Part shown: positions 53,630 through 62,436 of the stretch, piece by piece
How positions within the stretch are numbered: the stretch's first letter is position 1
Layout: every line of letters starts with the position of its first letter
Assembly (NCBI GenBank): GCA_964370755.1
Contig: CAYJKL010000002.1
Location: 14,235-78,234 of the forward strand
Direction: 5' to 3'
DNA: 64,000 nt
Origin: CAKOSP01 sp964370755
Lineage (GTDB): Bacteria > Bacillota_I > Bacilli_A > RF39 > UBA660
Notes under the pieces: model-generated
The model's database searches: none
What the model was told of the DNA's origin: nothing
Seen by the model: the letters and a program-made list of their open reading frames with translations, nothing else
Translations under genes and position numbers: made by a program

Positions 53630-55006
53630 CTAAATTTCTATTTTTTTACTAATATATGCTTCAAGCTCATTAATATTAAGTTTAATTTGCTCCATTGTAT
53701 CTCTATCTCTAATAGTTACAATGTCATGTTCAAGCGTTTCATCATCTATTGTTATTGCAAACGGAGTCCCAACTGCATCACTTCTTCTGTATCTTTTACC
53801 TATAGAACCAGCCTCATCATATGAACACATAAACTTTTTACAAAGAATAGCGTATACATCATTTGCTTTTTCTGAATGATACTTTTTAACAAGTGGAAGA
53901 ATTGTTACTTTGTAAGGTGCAAGTGCTGGATGAAGTTTTAATATTTCACGCTCTTCACCATTTTCAAGTTCTTCTTTATTATATGCATCAGTAAGTACTG
54001 CTAAAAGTAATCTATCAAGTCCTACTGATGGTTCAATAACAAATGGCAAATATTTTTCCTTAGTTTCTTCATCTAAAACTCTTAAGTCTTGACCTGAGTG
54101 TTTCATATGTACATCTAGGTCATAATCAGTTCTATCTGCAATACCCCAAAGTTCTCCCCATCCATTTGGATAACGATACTCTATATCTGTTGTTGCTTTA
54201 CTATAAAATGATAATTCATCTTCTTTATGATCACGAAGTTTAATATTCTCACTTCTAATACCTAAAGTTTTTAAGAAATCTACACAATAATTTTTCCAGT
54301 AACCAAACCATTCTAAATCTGTATTGGGTTTACAAAAAAATTCCATTTCCATTTGCTCAAATTCTCTAGTTCTAAAAATAAAGTTCCCTGGAGTAATTTC
54401 ATTTCTAAATGATTTACCTGTTTGACAAACACCAAATGGTAATTTAAGTCTCATAGATCTTTCAATATTTTTGAAATTTACAAATATACCTTGTGCAGTT
54501 TCCCCTCTAAGATAAACTGTATTTTTACTTTCTTCAGTAACACCAATGCTAGTTTCAAATAAAAGATTAAATTTTCTGATTTCTGTATAATCAAGTTTAC
54601 CACATTTAGGACACACTATATTATTTTCGCTTATATATTTTTCAAGTCTTTCATTGTCCCAGCCGTCACCTGTTTCAGCACCTTCGCTATGCTCTTCAAC
54701 TAGTTTATCTGCTCTATGTCTTGACTTACAAGCTTTACAATCTATAAGTGGGTCTGCAAATGATGCAACATGACCAGATGCAACCCAAACATTTGGATTC
54801 ATAAGTATTGCAGCATCAAGTCCATAGTTAAATGGGTTTTCTTGAATAAACTTTTTCTTCCAAGTATTTCTAATATTTTCTTTTAGAAGTGTTCCAAGAG
54901 GTCCGTAATCCCACGTATTAGATAAACCACCGTAAATTTCACTTCCTTGAAAAATATAACCATACTGTTTACAATAATTAGTTAATTCATCCATTGTTAA
55001 TTTCAT
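53630..55006 (-). CDS. glyS: Glycyl-tRNA synthetase (alpha2 type)
   Basis: 458 residues from ATG 55006, preceded by GAGGAGTGAG. Class II motif 1-3 are visible: Y-G-Y-I-F-Q-G-S-E-I-Y-G-G, R-x-E-I-T-P-G-N-F-I-F-R-T-R-E-F-E-Q-M-E-M-E-F-F (motif 2 area) and V-I-E-P-S-V-G-L-D-R (motif 3). Anticodon domain from about 345. A CxxC...CxxC pair (C-K-A-C...C-P-K-C) is present. It is the single-chain form common to Firmicutes-Mollicutes relatives. No T-box is seen upstream. Confidence 0.97.
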   Translation of the reverse strand: MKLTMDELTNYCKQYGYIFQGSEIYGGLSNTWDYGPLGTLLKENIRNTWKKKFIQENPFNYGLDAAILMNPNVWVASGHVASFADPLIDCKACKSRHRADKLVEEHSEGAETGDGWDNERLEKYISENNIVCPKCGKLDYTEIRKFNLLFETSIGVTEESKNTVYLRGETAQGIFVNFKNIERSMRLKLPFGVCQTGKSFRNEITPGNFIFRTREFEQMEMEFFCKPNTDLEWFGYWKNYCVDFLKTLGIRSENIKLRDHKEDELSFYSKATTDIEYRYPNGWGELWGIADRTDYDLDVHMKHSGQDLRVLDEETKEKYLPFVIEPSVGLDRLLLAVLTDAYNKEELENGEEREILKLHPALAPYKVTILPLVKKYHSEKANDVYAILCKKFMCSYDEAGSIGKRYRRSDAVGTPFAITIDDETLEHDIVTIRDRDTMEQIKLNINELEAYISKKIEI

Positions 55007-55033
55007 TTTCTCACTCCTCATATAAATATTATA

Positions 55034-55062
55034 CAAAAAAACTGCACAAATGTACAGTTTTA
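55034..55062 (-). terminator. Terminator after Fic-like gene
   Basis: ACTGTAC/GTGCAGT stem (one G-T) and seven-T run on the minus strand. Confidence 0.6.
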
Positions 55063-55072
55063 AATACGTAAA

Positions 55073-55735
55073 TTAGTTTAATTTTATTAAACACTCTTCT
55101 AAAAATTTTATAATGTCTTTACTATCATCTGTTTCATAATAATTAATTAGTAAATCTCTAAAGTAATCTATCTTATCTTTACTTAGTATTAAGATACCTA
55201 AAGAATTTGATACAAAATAATGATTAGCAAATATTACCGCAGTTCTTTTATTACCATCTAAAAATATTTGTTTTTTCATCACATATAATAAAAGCATAAT
55301 TCCTTTTTCTACGCTTGCCACTCCATCTGTAATAATACTTAAATCTTCTTTAATTTGACTTTCAATTGGAATAGGTGGAATATAACTACTGCCTCCTATT
55401 TTTACAGGCACACTTCTAAGTCTTCCTGCATTATAATAAAATCCACCCTCAACAAATTTATTTATAGCCATAAGCATACTTATATTACTTTTCTCAAGTA
55501 CTATATTTTCATCAAGTATATATTCCCATGCTCTTTTTAAATTTATTATTTTCATGACATCTATTGCAGTTATATTTTTTACCTTTGCGCCCATTATAAT
55601 ATCTTCTGTGTCTTTGTATGTTACTGATATTCCTTCAAGTACTGCTTGACTATAAATACTATCAATTAAATACTTATTAGCAATATCAATATTTAATTTT
55701 ATTAATTCTTCATTTTCTTCTTTATCACTTATCAT
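55073..55735 (-). CDS. Fic/DOC-family protein with altered active site
   Basis: 220 residues. The C-terminal half contains the Fic motif region, but where the family has H-P-F-x-D-G-N-G/K-R it reads Q-I-F-L-D-G-N-K-R-T-A (about 167-177). The catalytic His is Gln, while D-G-N-K-R is kept. The His is needed for AMP/phosphate transfer in typical Fic proteins, so activity would be altered or lost. I recall other Fic relatives with Q in this place, so it may be a subfamily. The N-terminal helical part resembles the Fic lobe. AGGTTAG precedes ATG. Confidence 0.8.
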   Translation of the reverse strand: MISDKEENEELIKLNIDIANKYLIDSIYSQAVLEGISVTYKDTEDIIMGAKVKNITAIDVMKIINLKRAWEYILDENIVLEKSNISMLMAINKFVEGGFYYNAGRLRSVPVKIGGSSYIPPIPIESQIKEDLSIITDGVASVEKGIMLLLYVMKKQIFLDGNKRTAVIFANHYFVSNSLGILILSKDKIDYFRDLLINYYETDDSKDIIKFLEECLIKLN

Positions 55736-55767
55736 AGTCTAACCTTTCTATATATTTTATAAAATAA

Positions 55768-55812
55768 AAATGTGAACTTTTTTATTGTTTTTTGTCATAA
55801 AAAGTTCACACT
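55768..55812 (-). terminator. Long hairpin at end of ATPase gene
   Basis: Twelve-pair stem TGTGAACTTTTT/AAAAAGTTCACA around a T-rich loop, directly beyond the ATPase stop codon. Confidence 0.6.
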
Positions 55813-55816
55813 TTAC

Positions 55817-57142
55817 TTAATAATTATTTTTAACTATATCATCTACTAAACAAAACACTGCGTAAAGAGGTATGCTTTTAATGTTGTTTTCAAATCCAAA
55901 ATTTTTAGTAGATATTCTAATACTGTAAGCTGGGTTATATTTATTTATGTATTCATTTAAACTTTTTGATTTAGTATTATCTTTACTTTTAACCTCAACT
56001 GGTATCACCTTGTTTTGATCCGTTAATATAAAATCAACTTCTGCTGTTCTTTCGCTTGACCAGTAATATAGTTTAAGACCTTTATTTACAAACTCATTTG
56101 CTACATAATTTTCTGTTATAGCACCTTTATACATAAACTCATCATCTAGTAAAATATTTGAAAAGTTTAAATTACTAATTCTTGTTAATATTCCAACATC
56201 ACTTAAATACATTTTAAAGTTATATTCATCTTTATATACCTCAACTGGTATATTTGGAACTTTTATATTATTACTTTTTAGTACTAAGTTTGATGAGATT
56301 AGCCAATCTAATGATGATTCATATTTACTTTTCTTAGAGCCTTCTTCAACTTCAGAATATTTAAACTTGTTATTTTCATTACCAAGTTGCAAGTTTATAC
56401 TTCTATAAACTTTTTCGTTTTTTATACTTTCATTTTTATTTAGAGTGTATTTGCTCATATCAGCTATGTACATATCAATTATATTTGATAGAATACTTTT
56501 ATCATATAAAAGTATGTCTTTTTCTTTATTAATGTAATCACTAACTGACTCTGGCATTCCACCTATACAAAGATAGTTTCTATATATGTTTATAGCTTTT
56601 TCGTGTAAAAATTTTTCAAGTGGTTCGTTTTTGGCAAAACAATTTTTAATTTTATCTACTAATAGTTCTTCTCCTGTTGCTAGTAAAAACTCTTCAAAAT
56701 TCATCGGATACATATATTCCATTTGAACTTTACCAACTGGAAAAGAATTATTAAATCTATTTATTTTAACTCCAAGTAAACTTCCCGCACATATAATATT
56801 TATTTTTTTATTATATTCACAAAAATATTTAAGTGCCATTATAAATCTTTCACTAACTTGCACTTCATCAAAGAAAAACACACTTTTATCTAAATCTATC
56901 TTTTTAGCAAGTTTTAACTCTAGTAGTTCTAATACTTCTTCTATATTAATAGTTTTTTCAAAGATTTCCCTAAGCCAAGTTTCTTGTTCTATATTAAAGT
57001 AATAATAATCTTCATAATTTTCCTTACAAAATTTATTGATTAAATATGTTTTTCCGATTTGTCTAACCCCAATAACCATTAAAGGTTTATGATTTGTATT
57101 ATTTTTCCATGCATACAATTTTTCTTCAAATAATCTTTTCAT
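55817..57142 (-). CDS. AAA ATPase with DUF4143 (ExeA/DUF4143-type)
   Basis: 441 residues. Walker A V-I-G-V-R-Q-I-G-K-T-Y (about 22-33), Walker B V-F-F-F-D-E-V-Q, sensor region I-I-C-A-G-S-L-L-G. The C-terminal half has the DUF4143 landmarks L-Y-Y-W-S-S-E-R-T-A-E-V-D-F-I-L and V-P-V-E-V-K-S-K-D-N (PD-(D/E)xK-like fold). This family is widespread and of unknown role. It is preceded by a promoter and three 33-bp repeats. Confidence 0.93.
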   Translation of the reverse strand: MKRLFEEKLYAWKNNTNHKPLMVIGVRQIGKTYLINKFCKENYEDYYYFNIEQETWLREIFEKTINIEEVLELLELKLAKKIDLDKSVFFFDEVQVSERFIMALKYFCEYNKKINIICAGSLLGVKINRFNNSFPVGKVQMEYMYPMNFEEFLLATGEELLVDKIKNCFAKNEPLEKFLHEKAINIYRNYLCIGGMPESVSDYINKEKDILLYDKSILSNIIDMYIADMSKYTLNKNESIKNEKVYRSINLQLGNENNKFKYSEVEEGSKKSKYESSLDWLISSNLVLKSNNIKVPNIPVEVYKDEYNFKMYLSDVGILTRISNLNFSNILLDDEFMYKGAITENYVANEFVNKGLKLYYWSSERTAEVDFILTDQNKVIPVEVKSKDNTKSKSLNEYINKYNPAYSIRISTKNFGFENNIKSIPLYAVFCLVDDIVKNNY

Positions 57143-57155
57143 ATTTCCTCCACAA

Positions 57156-57195
57156 TAATAATATACTACATTTTTCAGTAAAAATCAACTTTTTT
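57156..57195 (-). promoter_or_regulatory. Promoter of AAA-DUF4143 gene
   Basis: On the minus strand, TTGATT, a 17-base spacer and TATATT lie directly between the 33-bp repeats and the ribosome-binding site. Confidence 0.65.
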
Positions 57196-57293
57196 TGTTA
57201 AAAATTACTATTTTTGCAACGAATAATTTGTTAAAAATTACTATTTTTGCAACGAATAATTTGTTGAAAATTACTATTTTCGCAACGAATGTT
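57195..57293. repeat. Three tandem 33-bp repeats
   Basis: Copies at 57195-57227, 57228-57260 and 57261-57293. The first two are identical; the third differs at a few positions. They lie just upstream of the ATPase promoter and end at the stop codon of the deacetylase gene. There are no unique spacers, so this is not CRISPR. They may be operator sites for the ATPase gene or a slippage-made array. Confidence 0.85.
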
Positions 57294-58521
57294 AGTTTAT
57301 GTAGTTAATAAATTCATTCATAGTAGTGTAACTAAACATAGTTATTCTTGGAATTTTAAACTTATCTACTCCACGTGTTACACTTGTCATGCTGCCTCTA
57401 TAAGCTGTTTTAAAACCAGCTTCTTTAAGAACTTCTATTGTATAATCATTGTACTCAAAAAATGGATAAGCAAATGAATCTGTGTTGTTTAGTAAACTAC
57501 GGTTTAACGCTAAGTCTTCTAAAAGTACGTTTTTATCTTCGCATTTCATTGGTGAGCCTTGTCCTCCAGGACAAACTCCAGTATTATGCTGTGCGTGAGT
57601 ATGAGCTGCCATTTCAATATATGGAGTTGTTATATTTTCAAGATCTATCCAAGAAGTTACTAAAAAGTATGTTACATTTATTTCATATTCAGTAACTATT
57701 TCATTCCAATTTTGATGCCAAGCTGCATCATCAATTGTAATTAAAATTGAGTTTTCTTGAACATTTATTTTTCCATCAATCCACCACTCCATCTCTTTAG
57801 TAGTCATTGTAAAATAATTATTTTCTTTTAAATAATCAAAATGACTTCTTACTTGCGTTTCTGAGTGGCAAATAATTTCCATACAATCTTTATACTCTTC
57901 TTCTTTATACATAAAATGATAAAGAGTTGCTGGTATATCAGTAGCTATGCTTATATCAGTATTATTATTTTCATAAACTGTTACCTCTTCTTCTAAAACG
58001 TAATATAAATCATTATTATATTCAACGTAGTATTTTCCATCATCTTTTCTAACAATAGCCTTGTCAATGCCACTACTAAGTGTAAGCATTAAAGTTTCAT
58101 CTTGATATAAATTTATACTTTCTTCACTTTTAATGTTTTCATTAAATAAAACATAGTTTTTATATCTTGTATCTACTTCTTTAAGTGTATCTAGTTTTTC
58201 AACATTTTCATACTCTATATAGTATGTATTATTTTCTAAAGTAAACTCAAAATATTTTGTTTCGTTTGTAATCTTTATTTCATTTAAAGTAAGCTCAAAA
58301 TCTTTTTCAAGCGTTCCTGCTTTTACATATTCATTTTCTTCTTTTAAATATATATCACTTGTTTTATTTACTTTTACAATTTCATTATAATGTGCTTTTA
58401 TATCACCTGTTTTATCTTCAAATAAGATACTTCCTTCTTCCTTACTAAAATCATTAATAAGAAAAAAAGAACCTCCTATTACTATCAATATAGATATAAT
58501 TAATAAAGTTCTTTTTATCAT
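57292..58521 (-). CDS. Membrane-anchored polysaccharide deacetylase
   Basis: 409 residues. One helix (about 5-24), a ~190-residue beta-rich outer domain, then a NodB-type domain: S-I-L-I-T-I-D-D (metal Asp), A-A-H-T-H-A-Q-H (HxxxH) and F-A-Y-P-F. It removes acetyl groups from polysaccharide or peptidoglycan at the surface. It follows the NAGPA-like protein gene by 13 bases in one operon. Confidence 0.9.
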   Translation of the reverse strand: MIKRTLLIISILIVIGGSFFLINDFSKEEGSILFEDKTGDIKAHYNEIVKVNKTSDIYLKEENEYVKAGTLEKDFELTLNEIKITNETKYFEFTLENNTYYIEYENVEKLDTLKEVDTRYKNYVLFNENIKSEESINLYQDETLMLTLSSGIDKAIVRKDDGKYYVEYNNDLYYVLEEEVTVYENNNTDISIATDIPATLYHFMYKEEEYKDCMEIICHSETQVRSHFDYLKENNYFTMTTKEMEWWIDGKINVQENSILITIDDAAWHQNWNEIVTEYEINVTYFLVTSWIDLENITTPYIEMAAHTHAQHNTGVCPGGQGSPMKCEDKNVLLEDLALNRSLLNNTDSFAYPFFEYNDYTIEVLKEAGFKTAYRGSMTSVTRGVDKFKIPRITMFSYTTMNEFINYIN

Positions 58522-58534
58522 TTTTGCCTACTTT

Positions 58535-59563
58535 CTACTCGAAATTTTTTCCAGTATGATTAGTTACTATAAAACCATTAGATACGTATCTTCCACCTTG
58601 TGATACACCTGCTGATGGTTTATTATAAAGTTTATTTCCAACTGCCATTGTAGTAGAACCACCACCATCAAGGTTCGCTGCATTGTATGCTCCGTATCTT
58701 ATTAATACTTCAATTACTTCATTCATTGTAGCTCCATCACTATAACCTGGTTGTCTTCCATCAATTATTAAGAAAAGCACTATTCCATCTTTTCTTTGAG
58801 CAATGATAGTTCTTGGAGCAACACCCCATCCACCATTACCTTCAATTTCAGTTACTTTACCATTTACTATAAGGTTAGGTCCAAATTCTACTGCTTCATA
58901 CATTCCGTTTGCAATTGCTTCTTCTGGAGATTCATCAGTTAAATATAATTTATGATCTTCAGTAAACCCGATAAGTTCTCCTGAACCTCCTGGATATGAG
59001 TAAATAAGTTCTCCTTCATAGATTATACTTCCATATGGAGTAGACCCATCACCGTAACCATCTAAATCTTCAAAACCACCGCCGTTTATTCCAACAAGAC
59101 CATCGTTATTAGATACTAAATCTATAACTCTTTCACCTTTTTGACCAAGGTTTTGAGGAATAGCAAGCTCAACATCTGCTGGGTCATATATTGCTGTTAA
59201 AAATCCCACGAAATTATCTTCTTCAAGTCTAATTATTTTATAAACATCATTACCTTCATCTTTAGTGTATATTTGCTCTTCATATACTGATTCAAATTCA
59301 GTTTTTTCCCCATTACCACCAATTACTATGTCATCTAAATTTATATTTTCAGTTGAACTTTTTATGTAATTTGCACCAAGAACTTCTTCAATTTTTTCTT
59401 GACTGTAAAACGTTCTTGCAAAATATTTATGACTCATTGTAGTCATTGCAGTTGGAATCCAAAATTCTTGAAATGCAGGAACATTTATTGTTATTAAACC
59501 TGCTACTGCAATTATATCTAAAACTACAAATAACTTTGTGTGCCATCTTAATTTTTTCTTCAT
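58535..59563 (-). CDS. Phosphodiester glycosidase (NAGPA-like) membrane protein, copy 2
   Basis: 342 residues. One helix (about 7-25) then an exterior domain with N-G-G-G-F near 160, N-G-G-W-G-V-A-P-R-T-I-I-A-Q near 245 and A-A-N-L-D-G-G-G-S-T near 300, as in the copy at 45082-46293. Shorter at the N-terminus than that copy (one instead of three helices). Operon with the DUF6273-type and deacetylase genes; a role in surface polysaccharide is inferred. Confidence 0.88.
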   Translation of the reverse strand: MKKKLRWHTKLFVVLDIIAVAGLITINVPAFQEFWIPTAMTTMSHKYFARTFYSQEKIEEVLGANYIKSSTENINLDDIVIGGNGEKTEFESVYEEQIYTKDEGNDVYKIIRLEEDNFVGFLTAIYDPADVELAIPQNLGQKGERVIDLVSNNDGLVGINGGGFEDLDGYGDGSTPYGSIIYEGELIYSYPGGSGELIGFTEDHKLYLTDESPEEAIANGMYEAVEFGPNLIVNGKVTEIEGNGGWGVAPRTIIAQRKDGIVLFLIIDGRQPGYSDGATMNEVIEVLIRYGAYNAANLDGGGSTTMAVGNKLYNKPSAGVSQGGRYVSNGFIVTNHTGKNFE

Positions 59564-59567
59564 CTTG

Positions 59568-61054
59568 CTACTCCTTTACTATAGTGTAAGGACTATAATC
59601 AGTACCTACTCCATCAACTATTTTATCTTTATTTAAACATACTACTGGTACAATTACTTTTTCTTCAGAAATTTGAGATTTTTTAAGTAAACCATTTTCA
59701 CTTTTAACATAAGCAACTTCACTAACTAAACCAGTATTAGTTAAATAAAAGTAATCTTCTAAATCATTATTATTATAGTCAAAAGCACTAAATAATCCTA
59801 CTTTTGCATCCGTTGTTTCACTAAATATACCATCATATTTATTACCGGTTTCATTATTTACTACTCCAGTATTAAATGTACACATTTCAAGTTCACCTGC
59901 ATAACTTAAACTATTTAAATATTCATTATTAAGGTAATACGCTAAAGATGTTTCATCAGTTATATCATATTTAGTTGAAATACTACTATAAGTTTTTGTA
60001 ACATTTGCGATACTTTCAGTTTTTCCTAATTTTAAAATATTTTCTTCTTCATCAAACACTTTATATGTATCATCGCCAAGTGTTATATAAGTATTAATAT
60101 AAGTTGTATCTTCTTTTGTATCAATATATATCGGATTAGTTTTAGTACCTTCTCCTCTAAGTCTTATTACATCACTTTTAAGTGTTATTACTGGTCTAAC
60201 TCCGTATGAACCAAATGTTGAATCTATTAATATTAAACCATTTGCATCTACATAAAGATTTTCTCCATCACTTGTATCTGTTAACCAAAAATATTTTCCA
60301 TTATTTAAATAACTTTCTTCTGCTCCAGCATTTTCATAATCTGTTATACTAAGCGTTGTTACATAATTTGAAAAAACTTCTTCTCCTGTAGTTAACTCTC
60401 CATCACTTAAATTATCTACTGTAAATTTAGTTTTAACTAAATATTTCTCAGGATCTATTAAATTATCATAATACTCTCCGTCTTCACCTAACCAGTTATT
60501 AATATTAGACTCTTCATAATTTAAATCATCGCCCCACATAAAACTTGCCGCTACATCATCAAGGACTAATTTCATTTCATTATTTTCATTTATACTAAGT
60601 ATTCTATAAAGTGCTCCACCTATTGTTACATAATTATTTTCAGTTTCACCTTTAAAGTAATAAGAACCGTCTACTTCAAATAAACCATTTTCACTATCAG
60701 TTTTCTCATTATCATTTATTACATAATAAGCTGCAGAGTTATCTCTATTTTTTGCTTCACCAAGCTCATAAACAAACCAGTAAACTGCTCTTGACCCAAA
60801 GTATAAAAATAATCCACCTAAAACTATTATACTTATTAAATTAAATACACTTTCTTTTTTACTCATTTTTTCTTTTTTAACTTTANNNNNNNNNNNNNNN
60901 NNNNNNNNNNNNNNNNNNNNNNNNNNNNNNNNNNNNNNNNNNNNNNNNNNNNNNNNNNNNNNNNNNNNNNNNNNNNNNNNNNNNNACTTATTAAATTAAA
61001 TACACTTTCTTTTTTACTCATTTTTTCTTTTTTAACTTTATTTTTTTTCGCCAT
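59568..61054 (-). CDS. DUF6273-type membrane-anchored surface protein, interrupted by assembly gap
   Basis: The reading frame runs to ATG 61054 when the 100 N and one of the two 55-base copies beside them are removed; this leaves 443 residues (M-A-K-K-N-K-V...). The assembled sequence alone shows an ATG at 60866 giving 432 residues. Membrane helix at about 20-40, then two tandem DUF6273-like modules (A-L-Y-R-I-L-S-I near 80; T-Y-K-V-F-D near 265), each ending like G-V-R-P-V-I-T-L-K-S or V-P-V-V-C-L. The second ends G-T-D-Y-S-P-Y-T-I. These resemble the ends of the DGR-target paralogs but show no variable segment. It starts the operon with the NAGPA-like and deacetylase genes. Confidence 0.8.
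60886..60985. other. Assembly gap (100 N), probably artificial
   Basis: 60831-60885 and 60986-61040 are the same 55 bases. Removing the Ns and one copy restores one frame. A 55-base overlap is a typical de Bruijn k-mer joint, so no real sequence is likely missing. Confidence 0.85.
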
Positions 61055-61070
61055 ACCACATTCTCCTAAA

Positions 61071-61544
61071 CTACTTCTCTACTTTTTTAAAAAATTCAAT
61101 TATTGTCATTTTATCATTTATCTTACTTTCATCACCAGTAATCTTATATCCCATCTTTTCATAGAGATGACATAATTTACTTTCTTCTTTAATTGTATTT
61201 AAATACCAAAACTTTGCACTATTATATAATTCTTCAACTGCTTTTATAGTTTTTTGTGCATAACCATTTCCTTGATATTTTGGTAATATACACATAGGTG
61301 AAATCTTATATGTTTCTTCTCCTAATTTAACAACTCTTACTGTACCAATTACATCTTCTTCATTATATACTAGATAATAATCTGTTTTTTCTTCTTCTAA
61401 TCTTTTAATAATACTTTCTATTTTTTCATTAGCTGGATTAGTATCTACATCATTATATTTTTTTAAAAGAGGCATAAATGATTCTACTTGTATCTCATGT
61501 ATTAATTTCGCATCTTCTATTTTTGCTTTAATTAATCTTACCAT
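61071..61544 (-). CDS. GNAT-family N-acetyltransferase
   Basis: 157 residues. The acetyl-CoA site is visible as I-L-P-K-Y-Q-G-N-G-Y-A (Q/R-x-x-G-x-G/A) near 90, with the preceding strand I-S-P-M-C-I. The C-terminal Y-E-K-M-G-Y-K-I-T is also typical. The substrate cannot be told. AAGGAGAT precedes ATG. Confidence 0.93.
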   Translation of the reverse strand: MVRLIKAKIEDAKLIHEIQVESFMPLLKKYNDVDTNPANEKIESIIKRLEEEKTDYYLVYNEEDVIGTVRVVKLGEETYKISPMCILPKYQGNGYAQKTIKAVEELYNSAKFWYLNTIKEESKLCHLYEKMGYKITGDESKINDKMTIIEFFKKVEK

Positions 61545-61584
61545 TTTGTATATCTCCTTTTTTTCTATTTAAATACTATCAAAT

Positions 61585-62226
61585 TTAACTTATTTTTTCA
61601 ACTAAGTCTGATAAATCTTTAACTACTTTACTTTTTAATTTTACATGTTTTAAATAACAATCTCCACATAGTGGGACGTACTCAACATCTTCTACTGCCC
61701 CATCTATTACAACAACTTCACCTTTATCAGTAAATTTACCATCTACTTTTCTAGCGTTAAGATTTGCTTTAGCGCCACACTGGCATAAACTAGTCGAACC
61801 AATTTCTTCAATATCATCTGCAAGCGCAATAAGTTTTGCTACACCTTCACCAAATATATCTCCCGAAAAATTACTTTTAAGCCCGTACGTTATAACAGGT
61901 ATCTTTATTAAATGAGCAATAGTCCATAACTCTTCAATTTGTTTTTCACTAAGCATCTCTACTTCATCAACTAAAATAACTCTAGCTGTATAATATTTTT
62001 TATAATTTTCTTCAGTAAACAAAGATTCATTTTCACCAAGTAATATATCTACTTTTCTACTCATTCCACCTACTCTAGATAAAATAGTATCTTCACCTTT
62101 AGTATCTTTAACTGACTTTATAACAACAAACTTTAAACCTTTATCTTCATAACTATACGCAGTTTGTAAAATATTTATTGTCTTACCACCATTCATCGCA
62201 CTATACTTAAATATTAAATTTGCCAT
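61585..62226 (-). CDS. tdk: Thymidine kinase (type II)
   Basis: 213 residues from ATG 62226, after AGGTGATGAAAAG; a frame opening 12 codons earlier has no such site. P-loop region S-A-M-N-G-G-K-T-I, V-I-L-V-D-E-V-E-M-L lid base, zinc pairs C-Q-C and C-G-D-C. Phosphorylates thymidine for salvage. It lies between GNAT and the surface protein gene. Confidence 0.94.
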   Translation of the reverse strand: MANLIFKYSAMNGGKTINILQTAYSYEDKGLKFVVIKSVKDTKGEDTILSRVGGMSRKVDILLGENESLFTEENYKKYYTARVILVDEVEMLSEKQIEELWTIAHLIKIPVITYGLKSNFSGDIFGEGVAKLIALADDIEEIGSTSLCQCGAKANLNARKVDGKFTDKGEVVVIDGAVEDVEYVPLCGDCYLKHVKLKSKVVKDLSDLVEKIS

Positions 62227-62299
62227 CTTTTCATCACCTACTAAAATTGTATCAAAAAACAAAGAATAAATCTACACATTTACAAATATATTTCAAAAT

Positions 62300-62325
62300 T
62301 AAAAAACTGCACCAAGGGTGCAGTA
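62300..62325 (-). terminator. Terminator downstream of DGR-like target 2
   Basis: Eight-pair stem ACTGCACC/GGTGCAGT with a three-base loop and T-run on the minus strand, just beyond the conserved 92-bp block. Confidence 0.75.
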
Positions 62326-62344
62326 TATTGGTTAATAACTATAA

Positions 62345-62436
62345 GCGGGTGGCGGCCAGACATTCGCCTGGCACATTCGCCACCTTGCTCCGGTTTTAGC
62401 CAACGGTGAACGGATCAGCAGAGCTTCCCGTTCCAC
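62345..62436 (-). repeat. GC-rich 92-bp conserved 3' block, copy 2
   Basis: Matches 18082-18173 with 4 mismatches. Nested palindrome at 62348-62353 with 62379-62384 (GGTGGC/GCCACC) and 62355-62359 with 62368-62372 (GCCAG/CTGGC). Two of the mismatches lie in the spacer between outer and inner arms, so the stems are conserved while the spacer is not. Confidence 0.7.

Noticed and set aside
53630..55072. T-box riboswitch before glyS
   Set aside because: Only ~65 bases separate glyS from the upstream gene and they are taken up by a terminator; no T-box sequence is seen.
57195..57293. Short CRISPR-like array
   Set aside because: The three 33-bp units are contiguous, with no unique spacers, and no cas genes are nearby.
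60863..61054. Separate 63-residue gene across the N gap
   Set aside because: It is the 5' end of the DUF6273-type gene read through Ns; the 55-base duplicate explains it.
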